Shown piece after piece: positions 23,232-31,512 of a stretch of 39,313 nucleotides of DNA. Position numbers and translations under genes: made by a program. The notes beneath the pieces were generated by a model that did not search any database, was not told where the DNA came from, and saw nothing but the letters and a program-made list of their open reading frames with translations. The first letter of the stretch is position 1, and each line of letters opens with the position of its first letter. The DNA is from Kutzneria sp. 744 (GTDB taxonomy: Bacteria > Actinomycetota > Actinomycetes > Mycobacteriales > Pseudonocardiaceae): positions 120,282 to 159,594 of the forward strand of contig NZ_KK037166.1 of assembly GCF_000568255.1 (NCBI RefSeq), read 5' to 3'.

Positions 23232-25423
23232 GTCCTCGTCCGTCGCCGTACGGTGTTCGCCGCGTCGATCAGCACGTGGCTGCGGGCGATGTCGGCGTGG
23301 TCGGCCAGCACGCGCAGCGCCGCCTCCTGCCGGTCCCGCAGGCCGCCGTCGGTCACCGGCTCCCCCAGCAGCCGCCACGTCCCGGTGTCCGGGGTCGGCC
23401 GGGCCAGGCGGGCCCGCGCGACCTCGAACAGGGTGGCGGTCAGCCGGACCCGGGTCTCGCCGTTGTCCTCGCCGCCGTCGAGGTAGAGCCGGGGCAGGCG
23501 GTCGGCGGCGGCGTTGATGTCCGCCACCGACGGCAGCTCGCCGTCGATGCGGGCCAGCAGCACCCGCACCGCCGCCACCTGCGCCGAGTCGTAGTGCCGG
23601 GACAGCCGGGGCAGCTCGTCGAGAGCCTCGACCGCGGCGGCCCGGTCGTGCTCGCGCAGAGCGATGCGAGCCAGCCCGAACAGGGCGCTGGCCTGCTCGT
23701 CGTCACGCCGCCAGACCACCTTGTAGTGCCGCTTCGCCTCGGCCAGATCTCCTTGCCACTCCAGGCAGAAGCCGATGGCCAGCTTGGGCGCCACCTCGCC
23801 CGGCACGTCGGCGTAGACGTCGCGGAAGGCCCGCAGCGCGCCGGGCAGGTCGTTGTCGGCCAACGCCAGCAGGCCGTGATGCCAGCGGATCCGCCAGTCG
23901 TGCTCGGACCACTCGCCGAGCATCGACGACGCCCGGTCGACGCGCCGACGGGCCTCGGCCGGCTCACCGAGCTCGATGTGGGCGCGGGCGGCGGCCAGGT
24001 CCAGCTCCACCGACGTGGCCGGGAACTCGTCGTACTCACGCAGCAACTGGCGGGGTGCGGCGACCGACCTGGTCGCCAGGAACGTGGCCACGGGATCGGT
24101 GTCGGCCGGCCTCGGCATCGGCAGCCGGGCCGCCGCGACGGGCGCGGTCGGCAGGCCGTCGTCGATGGTGCCGTCGGGCTCCTCCGCCTGGGTCCAGCGG
24201 TCGAGGCCCGGCACGGTGCCCAGGCAGGTGTCCAGCAGCTCGTGGGTGTTGGCGAAGCGGGTCGACTCCATCCGGTACGGCTTGCGTTCCCGCAGCGACA
24301 GCAGTTCCCGGTGCACGCCGTCGAGCTGCTCGGACATCTCGGCGGCGGAGGCGAAGCGCTGCTCGAACGGCGCGACGGCCCGGTTGAGCAGCCGGTCCAT
24401 GGAGTCGATGGCGAAGGCCACCCGGTCGCGGTCCGGCTCGTGCTGCTTGGCGTTGTCGAACAGCCTTCGCAGCGTCCGGCCGACGGTGTGGACGTCGGAC
24501 CGCACGGTCAGCCCGTGCTGCGCGATCTCCTCCGGGCCCACGTTGTAGTCGGGATGGCCGACCTTCGCGCTGTGCCGGTCGCCGATCCGCCGCGTGGCGC
24601 CCAGGTCGATCACCTTGAGCCGGTTGCCGGTGCGCATCACGTTGTCCGGCTTCATGTCGCAGTAGAGCAGGCCGTCGTCCAAGGTGTGCAGGTAGTGCAG
24701 CGCGGCCAGGATGTAGTGGCCGCAGGCGGTCACGTCCTCCAGGCGCAGCGGCTCGTTCGACTTGAGGATCTCCTGGAGCGTCCGGCCGGCCACGTACTCC
24801 ATGACGATGTACTCGTCGGTGCGGCCGGTGGCATCGTCGGTGTGCTCGACGTAGGTGATGATCCGGACGATGGTGGAGTGGTCGAGCCGGGTCAGCGTGT
24901 CCCGTTCCCGCCGGGTCAGCTGCATCGCCACCGCGTCGGTCGGGTTGATCACGCCCTTGAGCACCACCCGGAGGTCCGGCAGGCGCAGGTCCCGGGCCAG
25001 GTAGAGCCAGCCCTGGCCGCCGACGGCCAGCCAGCCGATCACCTCGTAGCGGGCGTTCGCCACCTTGTCGCCGGGATGGAGCTTGGGCACGAAGGAGAAC
25101 GGGGTGCGGCAGTGCGGGCAGAAGCCGGTCACCATGGGCGGCTGCGCGCCGATGCGGCGGCCGACCTCCTTGCCGCAGGAGCCGCAGAACCGGCGCTCCT
25201 CCGGATAGGCGGGATCGGGGAGCAGGCTCGGCTCGCCGACCGGGATCGAGGGCAGCGCGTAGACGTCGCTGCCGCGCCAGGAACTGGTCTCCGGCGGCGG
25301 CGTGGGTTCGGCCGCCGGCTCGGGCTCGCGGGGCGGCGTGGGCCGGGGTCTCTTGCGGCGCCCGCAGACGTCGCAGAACCCGGTCGGCCCCACCGGCTGG
25401 CCGCAGCACATGGTGTCGGTCAT
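23228..25423 (-). CDS. PknG-like Ser/Thr protein kinase (zinc-rubredoxin + kinase + TPR)
   Basis: A 731-residue protein with PknG architecture. Zinc-binding Cys pairs lie at the N-terminus (CCG, CDVCG) and in a rubredoxin-like module (FCGSCG, FCPHC; ~80-110). The kinase domain spans ~125-390: VVLKGV (Lys ~156), LLYCDMKPDNVM (catalytic Asp ~256, replacing HRD by YCD as in PknG) and VIDLGATR (DLG). TPR-like helices cover ~440-690. PknG couples amino-acid sensing to central metabolism in mycobacteria. Here it sits between a protease and a vWA gene with ATGA and GTGA overlaps, arguing for a multi-protein complex. No TM segment, so membrane input must come via the four-TM protein. Confidence 0.92.
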   Translation of the reverse strand: MTDTMCCGQPVGPTGFCDVCGRRKRPRPTPPREPEPAAEPTPPPETSSWRGSDVYALPSIPVGEPSLLPDPAYPEERRFCGSCGKEVGRRIGAQPPMVTGFCPHCRTPFSFVPKLHPGDKVANARYEVIGWLAVGGQGWLYLARDLRLPDLRVVLKGVINPTDAVAMQLTRRERDTLTRLDHSTIVRIITYVEHTDDATGRTDEYIVMEYVAGRTLQEILKSNEPLRLEDVTACGHYILAALHYLHTLDDGLLYCDMKPDNVMRTGNRLKVIDLGATRRIGDRHSAKVGHPDYNVGPEEIAQHGLTVRSDVHTVGRTLRRLFDNAKQHEPDRDRVAFAIDSMDRLLNRAVAPFEQRFASAAEMSEQLDGVHRELLSLRERKPYRMESTRFANTHELLDTCLGTVPGLDRWTQAEEPDGTIDDGLPTAPVAAARLPMPRPADTDPVATFLATRSVAAPRQLLREYDEFPATSVELDLAAARAHIELGEPAEARRRVDRASSMLGEWSEHDWRIRWHHGLLALADNDLPGALRAFRDVYADVPGEVAPKLAIGFCLEWQGDLAEAKRHYKVVWRRDDEQASALFGLARIALREHDRAAAVEALDELPRLSRHYDSAQVAAVRVLLARIDGELPSVADINAAADRLPRLYLDGGEDNGETRVRLTATLFEVARARLARPTPDTGTWRLLGEPVTDGGLRDRQEAALRVLADHADIARSHVLIDAANTVRRRTRT

Positions 25424-26840
25424 GTCCGTCGCCGCACCTCAGCGACGTAGGCGTCCACGAGCGCGCGGGCGGCCTTGAGCTCGCACGGGTGGGCTTCGAG
25501 GGCCAGCAGGGCGCCCCGGTACAGCTCGGCCAGCGACTCGTCCTCCATCAGGCCGTGCTCGACCGCCTTGGCGTTGTAGCTGATCAGACGGCCGCGCTGG
25601 AGCTCGAAGTCCCGCAGCGCCTCGTCGTTCTCCTCGGCCGCCCGCTGCATCGCGTCCAGGCCCCGCACCAGCTTGCGCTCGTAGTGGTGCAGCGCCCGGG
25701 CCAGCTTGGTGGCCTCCTTGTCCCGGACGTTGGAGCGCAGGATGGCCAGCGTGAACTCCATGTCCGCGGCCAGGGCGGGAATGTCGTCGAGATCCGGCCG
25801 CGGCGTGAAGCGGGTGCGGATCATCGCCCGGCGACGACGGACCCGGCCCTCGTGGTCGGCGAGCTGTGCGACACCCCGGGCCAGCTCGTTCACCCGCTGC
25901 TGGAGCGCGTCGAACTGCCACTGCTTGGCCAGGATCGCCGACGGGGACGAGTCGTCGTCGAACTGGAGGACCACCGTCGCGCCCTGGCGGACCAGCGGCG
26001 CGACGACGTCGTCGAGCACCTGCTCGGGCCGGCGGGCCTGCTCGATGCCGGCGAAGCCGACCGACATGTGCCGGGTGGCCGACTGGAGGACCGGGGACAG
26101 CTCGGCCGCCGACTTCCCGCTGGCGTCGACGATCCGGCCGGCGTCCAGCGGCCCGATCTGGATCACCAGCACGCCGATGGTCGGCCGCCAGACGTCGGGC
26201 TCCACGTCGTCGCCGACCCACCGGTCCAGCGCCGGCACGTGCCGGCGGAGCGTGTCGATCGGGATGATCCACGCCAGATTCGACTCCAGGTAGGCGCTGA
26301 CCACCATGCCGACCACGGCGCCGCTGCCGTCGTCGACGGCGCCGGCGCCGCTGAAGCCTTCGCGGATGTGCTCGCTGCGTTCGACGTGGTCGAGTTGGAT
26401 CCACTCGCAGCCCGGGCCGCCGGTGCCGGCCAGCACACCGGACGCCCAGATGCCGAAGTCGTGGTCGACCGGGAAGCCGAAGGCGTGCACGGTTCGGTTG
26501 CGGGGCGCAGGAACGCGGTGCAGCATCGTGCCGGGCAGGTCGGTCGGCACGATGATCGTGAGCAGGGCGATGTCCGCGCCGCCACCGTCGAGTTCCGGGG
26601 CCCAGCAGCCGGGCACCACCTTGGCCGTGGCGTGCCGGCCCAGTTCGACCCATTCGGCCGTGATCTCGACGTCGTCACCGAAGTCGGCGGCGTTCTTGAC
26701 GACGTGGGCGCAGGTGAGGATGGCCCGCCGGTGAGGGCGATGCCGGCGCCGATGATGGTGCCGTGGCTGTCCTTGAGGCGGAGCCGCCACGGTTCAGCGT
26801 CGGGAGATCGCCCTGCTGCGGGTCCAGCGTCGATGCTCAC
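25420..26840 (-). CDS. Trypsin-like serine protease with helical C-terminal domain; N-terminal frameshift in this sequence
   Basis: GTG 26840 opens PWRLRLKDSHGTIIGAGIAL, the usual start of operon-linked trypsin-like proteases, ending LTG. The continuation, RAILTCAHVVKNAADFG, is in another frame, so one base appears lost in 26722-26735 (GGCGGGCC where GGCCGGGCC would restore it). Downstream the triad is intact: His in TCAHVV (~46), Asp in GADIALL (~90), Ser in GFSGAGAV (~164). Residues ~270-470 are a helical, charged domain without a named family. No signal peptide, so it is cytosolic. Starting at ATG 26790 gives an open but unnatural N-terminus. First gene of the operon; its stop overlaps the kinase ATG. 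Confidence 0.85.
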
Positions 26841-26930
26841 CGCCTGCGCACCTTACGGACGCCGCCATGATCACACTGCGGATCGAGCGATGATCACCCG
26901 GTCGGCGGCATCGCCCAAGAGAGTGAACCG

Positions 26931-26962
26931 CGGGCCGGGCCGATTCCCGTCGGCCCGGCCCG
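26931..26962. terminator. Strong hairpin downstream of GH3 gene
   Basis: A perfect 13-bp GC stem (26931-26943 with 26950-26962) with a 6-nt loop, 8 bp beyond the GH3 stop on the minus strand. The remaining ~90 bp up to the protease start (26841-26930) contain no gene and should hold the promoter of the kinase operon. Confidence 0.8.
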
Positions 26963-26969
26963 TTTCGAG

Positions 26970-29738
26970 TCAGGCCGGCAGCTGCCAGCGCTGTTGCGGC
27001 TGGCCGTTGCAGTCCCAGATCTGCAACTGCGTGCTGTTGGCCGTGGACGCCGACGGATCATCGAGGCAGCGCCCGGAGTTCGGGTTCACTAGCGAGCCGT
27101 TGGCCCCGGCCTGCCACTGCTGCGCGCCGGTGCCGTTGCAGTCGTAGAGCTGGACCTTGGTGCCGTTCGTGGTGCCGGCGCCGGAGATGTCCATGCACTT
27201 GCCGAGCGCCTGCACCGTGCCGCCCGAGCCGACGGTCCAGGTCTGCGCGGAGGTGCCGTTGCAGGTGTAGATCTGCACCGCGGTGCCGTTGTTCGTGTTG
27301 GCGCCGGCGATGTCCACACACAGGTTGGAGCCGACACCGGCGACGATCGCGCCGGTGTGCCCGGTGCCGCCGTTGCCGGTGGTGGCCGTCCAGACGAAGG
27401 TGGTGTCGCCGGACGCCCCGGTGGAGTCGGTCGCCGTGACGGTCACGGTGCTGGTGCCGCCGGTCGTCGCCGTGCCGGAGATCGTGCCGTTGCCGCTGAT
27501 CGTCAGGCCGGCGGGCAGGCCCGTCGCCGTGAAGGTCAGGCTCTGGCCGCCGGAATCGGTGGCCTGCAAGGGAAGGCTGACCGCGGTGCCGACCGGGCTG
27601 CTCATGCCCTGGGGATTCGTCACGGTGACGGTGTTGCCGGCGTTGGTGCTGGTGACCGTGAGCGTGCCGGACAGCTGCGGGCCGGCGGAGGTGTTGCCGA
27701 CCGCGATCTGGTACGAGCCGAGGGCCGTGGTCCAGCCGTTGTTCCAGTAGGCCAGGTCATGCAGCGTGAGCGGGAAGCTGACCGTCGTGCTGGCGCCCGG
27801 CTGCAGCGTGACCTTGCTGAATCCCTTGAGCTGCAACGGAGGCTCGCCTGTGGTGGCCGGCGCGCCGACGTAGAGCTGCGGAACCTCGGAGCCGGCGCGG
27901 CTGCCGGTGTTGGTCACCGTGGCCGTCACCGTCGCCTTGCCGTGCGCGTCGAAGGCGCCGACCTGGAGGTTGCTGAAGCCGAACGTCGTGTAGGACAGGC
28001 CGAACCCGAAGGGGTACAGCGGGGCGATGTTCTGTGCTTGGTACCAGCGGTAGCCGACCTTCACGCCCTCCGAGTACTGCACGGTCCCGTTGCTGCCCGG
28101 CCACTGCGCCTGGGTGTGGGCCGGGACGTCGTTGAGGCTCTTGGGAAAGGTGACCGGCAGCTTGCCCGACGGGTTGGTGTCGCCGAACAGCACCGAGGCG
28201 ATGGCGTTGCCGTCCTCCTGGCCCGGGTACCAGGCCTCCAGGATGCCGGCCACGCTGTTCACCCACGGCATCGTCACGGCCGAGCCGGTGTTGAGCACCA
28301 CGACGGTGTTCGGGTTGGCCGCCGCGACCTGCGTGATCAGCGAGTTCTGCATGCCCGGCAGGTCGATGTTGCCGATGTCGCTGCCCTCGGACTCGTTGTA
28401 GCTGGCGAAAACGACCGCCACGTTCGAGTTGCGGGCCAGCGTGACCGCCTGGGCGATGTTGCCGGAGCTGTCGCCGGCCGCGTACTGCACGCTCACGCCG
28501 GAGCCGGCGCGGCTGGTGATGCCCTGCAACGGCGTGACCGTGCCCGAGGAGTTGACCCTCGCGCTGCCGCCGCCCGCGGTCTGCGGGGAGGTGCTGGCGT
28601 CCGCCCCGATCACCGCGATCGAGTGCGTGGCGGTCGTATCGAGCGGCAGGACATTGTTGTTACGCAACAGAACCGTGCCCTCGGCGGCGATCTGCCTCGC
28701 CGCCGTCTTGTGCGCCGTGGAGGTGACGGTCGCGCCGGTGTTGCCGGTGCGCGGGTTGTCGAACAGGCCGAAGGCGAACATCTCCGTCAGGATGCGGCTG
28801 ACCATGGCGTTCAGCGTCGCCTGGGTGACCTGGCCGTTCTGCACGGCCGTCTGCAGCGCGTTGCCGAAGTAGTCGCCGCCGGGCATCTCCTGGTCCATGC
28901 CGGCGTTGGCGGAGGCCACCGTGGAGTGCGTTGCGCCCCAGTCCGAGGTCACGAAGCCCGGGAAGCCGAACTGCGTGCGCAGCGGTCCGTTGAGCAGCGC
29001 CGAGTTCTGGCAGGCGTACGTGCCGTTGACCGTGCTGTAGGAGCACATCGCCGAGGAGGCCGCGCCCTGCTGCACGCCGGCCTGGAACTGCGGCAGGTAG
29101 ATCTCCTGCAGCGTCCGGTTGTCGACGATGGCGTTGTCGGACGGCGTGTTCCGGTTGGTCTCCTGGTTGTAGACGCCGATGTGCTTGATCTGCGCCAGCA
29201 CGCCCGTGCCCTGCACGCCGCGGATCTCCGCCGCGCCCAGTTGGCCGGCCAGGTAGGGGTCTTCCGTCAGCGACTCAAAGGCCCGGCCCCAGCGCGGGTC
29301 GCGGACGATGTTGACCGTCGGGCCCAGGTTGACGTTGGCCCCCTTGCCGGCCTCTTCGCTGCCCACCAGCTGGCCGTACTGGGCCTCCGCGTCGACGTTC
29401 CACGTCGCCGCGGCCGCCACCGGCGCCGGTAACTGGGTGACGCCGCCGAGGTTCTCGCCGACGCCGGCCGGGCCGTCCTCCAGGCCGAGCGCCGGGATGC
29501 ACAGGGCCGGGACGGCCGGCGTGTTGCCGACGTAGCCGCCTCCCGTGCCGTGCAGCAGACTGATCTTCTGGGCCTGGCTCATCTGGGCCAGCACCTGGGC
29601 CACTCTCTGCGGCACCGGGGCGGTCGAGCCGACCCACGGGCAGGTCGCGTCGGGCGCCGCGACCGCCGATGTCGGGGTCAGGGCGGTGACGGCAAGTCCT
29701 ATGGCTGCGGCTACGCCCAGCCAGCGACGTGCGGACAC
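26970..29738 (-). CDS. Secreted GH3 beta-glucosidase with Ig-like and ricin-B lectin (CBM13) domains
   Basis: A 922-residue exported enzyme starting at GTG 29738 after GGAGAGACA, with a signal peptide to ~AVAA (28). The GH3 N-domain shows LGLEDGPAGVGENLGG, DPRWGRAFESLTEDPYLAG, IKHIGVYNQE and the nucleophile motif GFVTSDWGATHS (Asp ~265). The C-domain follows, then an Fn3-like domain (VTNTGSRAGSEVPQLYV), a putative Ig domain (~700-785, FTATGLPAGLTISGNGTISG) and three QxW-type ricin repeats to the C-terminus. It should release terminal sugars from plant beta-glucans outside the cell, tethered by the lectin. A CebR-like box lies in its promoter. Confidence 0.95.
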   Translation of the reverse strand: MSARRWLGVAAAIGLAVTALTPTSAVAAPDATCPWVGSTAPVPQRVAQVLAQMSQAQKISLLHGTGGGYVGNTPAVPALCIPALGLEDGPAGVGENLGGVTQLPAPVAAAATWNVDAEAQYGQLVGSEEAGKGANVNLGPTVNIVRDPRWGRAFESLTEDPYLAGQLGAAEIRGVQGTGVLAQIKHIGVYNQETNRNTPSDNAIVDNRTLQEIYLPQFQAGVQQGAASSAMCSYSTVNGTYACQNSALLNGPLRTQFGFPGFVTSDWGATHSTVASANAGMDQEMPGGDYFGNALQTAVQNGQVTQATLNAMVSRILTEMFAFGLFDNPRTGNTGATVTSTAHKTAARQIAAEGTVLLRNNNVLPLDTTATHSIAVIGADASTSPQTAGGGSARVNSSGTVTPLQGITSRAGSGVSVQYAAGDSSGNIAQAVTLARNSNVAVVFASYNESEGSDIGNIDLPGMQNSLITQVAAANPNTVVVLNTGSAVTMPWVNSVAGILEAWYPGQEDGNAIASVLFGDTNPSGKLPVTFPKSLNDVPAHTQAQWPGSNGTVQYSEGVKVGYRWYQAQNIAPLYPFGFGLSYTTFGFSNLQVGAFDAHGKATVTATVTNTGSRAGSEVPQLYVGAPATTGEPPLQLKGFSKVTLQPGASTTVSFPLTLHDLAYWNNGWTTALGSYQIAVGNTSAGPQLSGTLTVTSTNAGNTVTVTNPQGMSSPVGTAVSLPLQATDSGGQSLTFTATGLPAGLTISGNGTISGTATTGGTSTVTVTATDSTGASGDTTFVWTATTGNGGTGHTGAIVAGVGSNLCVDIAGANTNNGTAVQIYTCNGTSAQTWTVGSGGTVQALGKCMDISGAGTTNGTKVQLYDCNGTGAQQWQAGANGSLVNPNSGRCLDDPSASTANSTQLQIWDCNGQPQQRWQLPA

Positions 29739-29782
29739 TGTCTCTCCTCACTGAGCACGGGGAACAGGCGCGCAGTGGCGGC

Positions 29783-29796
29783 TGGAAGCGCTCTCA
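29783..29796. promoter_or_regulatory. CebR-like (LacI-type) operator upstream of GH3 gene
   Basis: Read on the minus strand this is TGAGAGCGCTTCCA, matching 12 of 14 positions of the CebR cellulose-utilisation operator TGGGAGCGCTCCCA. It lies ~45-58 bp upstream of the GH3 start. Streptomyces CebR represses cellobiose uptake and beta-glucosidase genes, so cello-oligosaccharide induction is likely (inference). Confidence 0.65.
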
Positions 29797-29862
29797 TAAG
29801 GTGGCATATGTTGTGGTCCACAACGAGCACGGATCGATAAAGATGGCGGAGGGTGCGACCAG

Positions 29863-30432
29863 ATGCCCCAGTTGAGGGATGCCGCGGCCCGGCTGGCCGC
29901 CCTGGCCTGCTGCCGGCTCACGCCCGGCCTCACGGACGTCGAGTTCGCGCTGGTCGAGGCCTCGTACGGCTTCACCTTCGCCGATGACCACCGAGCATTC
30001 CTCGCCACCGCGCTGCCCGTCGACGTCGAGGGGCACGGCGGCTGGCCCGATTGGCGGGGCGGCGATCCCGCCGAGCTCCGGCGCATGCTGGACTGGCCGG
30101 TCGAAGGGGTGCTGTTCGACGTCGAGCACAACGTCATGTGGGAGCCCTCGTGGGGTCCCCGACCGCCGACGGTGTCCGAGTGCCTCACCGTCGCCCGCCG
30201 CCACCTCGCCACCGTGCCCCAGCTGGTGCCGGTCTACGCCCACCGCTACCTGCCCGCCGGTCGCGGCACCTCCGGGCACCCCGTGCTTTCCGTCTACCAG
30301 ACCGACATCATCTACTACGGCGTGGACCTCTCCGACTACATCCACCAGGAGTTTGGCGGCCCCGGCCTGTCCCGAACGGATTCCGCCTGGCGTCCTGTGG
30401 CGACCGTCCCATTCTGGCGAGATTTCCTGTAG
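29863..30432 (+). CDS. SMI1/KNR4 (SUKH)-like protein
   Basis: A 189-residue protein starting at ATG 29863 after GGAGGGTGCGACC. LTDVEFALVEASYGFTFADD, GWPDWRGGD, LDWPVEGVLFDVEHNVMW and WGPRPPT follow the pattern of actinobacterial SUKH-like proteins (W-rich, PDWR/EGVLFDVE motifs). SUKH folds are common immunity proteins, but many solitary copies have other roles. No toxin gene is adjacent. Divergent from the GH3 gene. Confidence 0.7.
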   Translation: MPQLRDAAARLAALACCRLTPGLTDVEFALVEASYGFTFADDHRAFLATALPVDVEGHGGWPDWRGGDPAELRRMLDWPVEGVLFDVEHNVMWEPSWGPRPPTVSECLTVARRHLATVPQLVPVYAHRYLPAGRGTSGHPVLSVYQTDIIYYGVDLSDYIHQEFGGPGLSRTDSAWRPVATVPFWRDFL

Positions 30433-30475
30433 ATGATCGTTAGAGTGAATCGCCCGAGTAGATGGGCGGTCGCCG

Positions 30476-31438
30476 ATGTTCGACTACCACCTGATCTTCG
30501 ATCACGACGACGAGACGCGGACGCCGTTCGCGGTGGCCCGCGGGAACATGGTCTTCGACCACGGGCTGATGTGGCGCCGGTCCGATGTCCTGGCCCGGCT
30601 GGGAAACATCGGGCGAGGGACGTGCACGCGGAAGGTTCGCAAGCCCGTGGCCGCCATCGAGCAGATCACCGCCGACGTGCGCCGTGCCGACCAGGCCGCC
30701 TGGATCGGCAAGACCTACCGCTACTACGCCAGCGGCGACGAGGTCGTGCGAGGCCGGTTGGTCGGTCCGCGCACCGTGTCGTACGAGCGGTTCAACGGCC
30801 TGCACTGGGTGCTGGGCGAAGCGGTGCTCGGCGTGGTGGCCGAGGTCGACGTGGAGGACGCCGAGGAGTTCAAGGCCGCCCGCTCCCGCCAGCCGGTCGC
30901 GCCCGAGCCCGAACCGGCCGCGCCGCCGCACGCCCCGATCGACCTGACGCCGGGCCACTACATCATCACCGAGCCCGGTGACGACCAGCCGCTCGCCATC
31001 GTGCGGACCGGCGAACGCGAGTGGGTGCGGCCCCTTCGGGCGTTTCGCGGGTACGACAGCGACTTCCCGGTGCTGAGCCAGCTCGCGGCCGGTCGGTTCG
31101 ACTGGACGGCGCATCCGGTCACCGAGAAGGAATACGACGCCGCCCGCACCACGATGTACCGGGCCGACGAGCGGGCCAGCAACTCCCGCTGGATCCATCA
31201 GCCCTATCGGTACTACTTCGTCATGGACGACGAGCGGCGCAAGGACACCGTCAGATCGCTGGTGCGGATCGAGCGCTACGGCGCTTTCGGCGGGTGGCGG
31301 GAGCAGGCGTTGTGGCGGGACGGCACGTGGAACCACTCGACGAAGCTGATGGACGCCGATCACGGCGGCTACGACGACTATCGCGAGGTCACCGAGGCCG
31401 ACGCCCGCCGGTACTCGGCCGGTCGCTACTGGCTCTGA
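30476..31438 (+). CDS. Hypothetical protein, possible two-repeat architecture
   Basis: A 320-residue protein without signal or TM segments and no family I recognise. Two halves (~1-135 and ~155-320) share features: each has a YRYY patch (IGKTYRYYASGDE; HQPYRYYFVMDDE) followed by an R-rich strand, VRxER(F/Y) and a Trp-containing segment. They are joined by a Pro/Ala-rich linker (PVAPEPEPAAPPHAP). This suggests an internal duplication. It starts 43 bp after the SUKH-like gene and may be cotranscribed. Confidence 0.65.
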   Translation: MFDYHLIFDHDDETRTPFAVARGNMVFDHGLMWRRSDVLARLGNIGRGTCTRKVRKPVAAIEQITADVRRADQAAWIGKTYRYYASGDEVVRGRLVGPRTVSYERFNGLHWVLGEAVLGVVAEVDVEDAEEFKAARSRQPVAPEPEPAAPPHAPIDLTPGHYIITEPGDDQPLAIVRTGEREWVRPLRAFRGYDSDFPVLSQLAAGRFDWTAHPVTEKEYDAARTTMYRADERASNSRWIHQPYRYYFVMDDERRKDTVRSLVRIERYGAFGGWREQALWRDGTWNHSTKLMDADHGGYDDYREVTEADARRYSAGRYWL

Positions 31439-31447
31439 ATCTCGGTC

Positions 31448-31497
31448 TTGAGCACTCGCTCAAATTCGCCTAGCCTGGTGTTTGAGCGAGTGCTCAA
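31448..31497. promoter_or_regulatory. Paired TTGAGC-N4-GCTCAA palindromes (TetR-type operator)
   Basis: TTGAGCACTCGCTCAA (31448-31463) and its exact reverse complement TTGAGCGAGTGCTCAA (31482-31497) flank a likely promoter, 34 bp centre to centre. Each has 6-bp palindromic arms, as in TetR-family operators. They sit 16 bp upstream of the SRPBCC start. No regulator gene is adjacent, so the repressor acts in trans. Confidence 0.75.
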
Positions 31498-31512
31498 ACG
31501 GGGGTGGTGGGG

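Noticed and set aside
23276-25450. Plus-strand frame of 724 codons antisense to the PknG-like kinase
   Set aside because: The opposite strand encodes a clear kinase with all motifs; the antisense product is low-complexity His/Gly/Val-rich.
27357-29432. Plus-strand frame of 691 codons opposite the GH3 gene
   Set aside because: Antisense shadow of a strongly conserved enzyme; no start context or domain.
29863-30432. Polymorphic toxin immunity role for the SUKH-like protein
   Set aside because: No toxin, WXG100 or secretion gene nearby; the fold is widely used for other roles.
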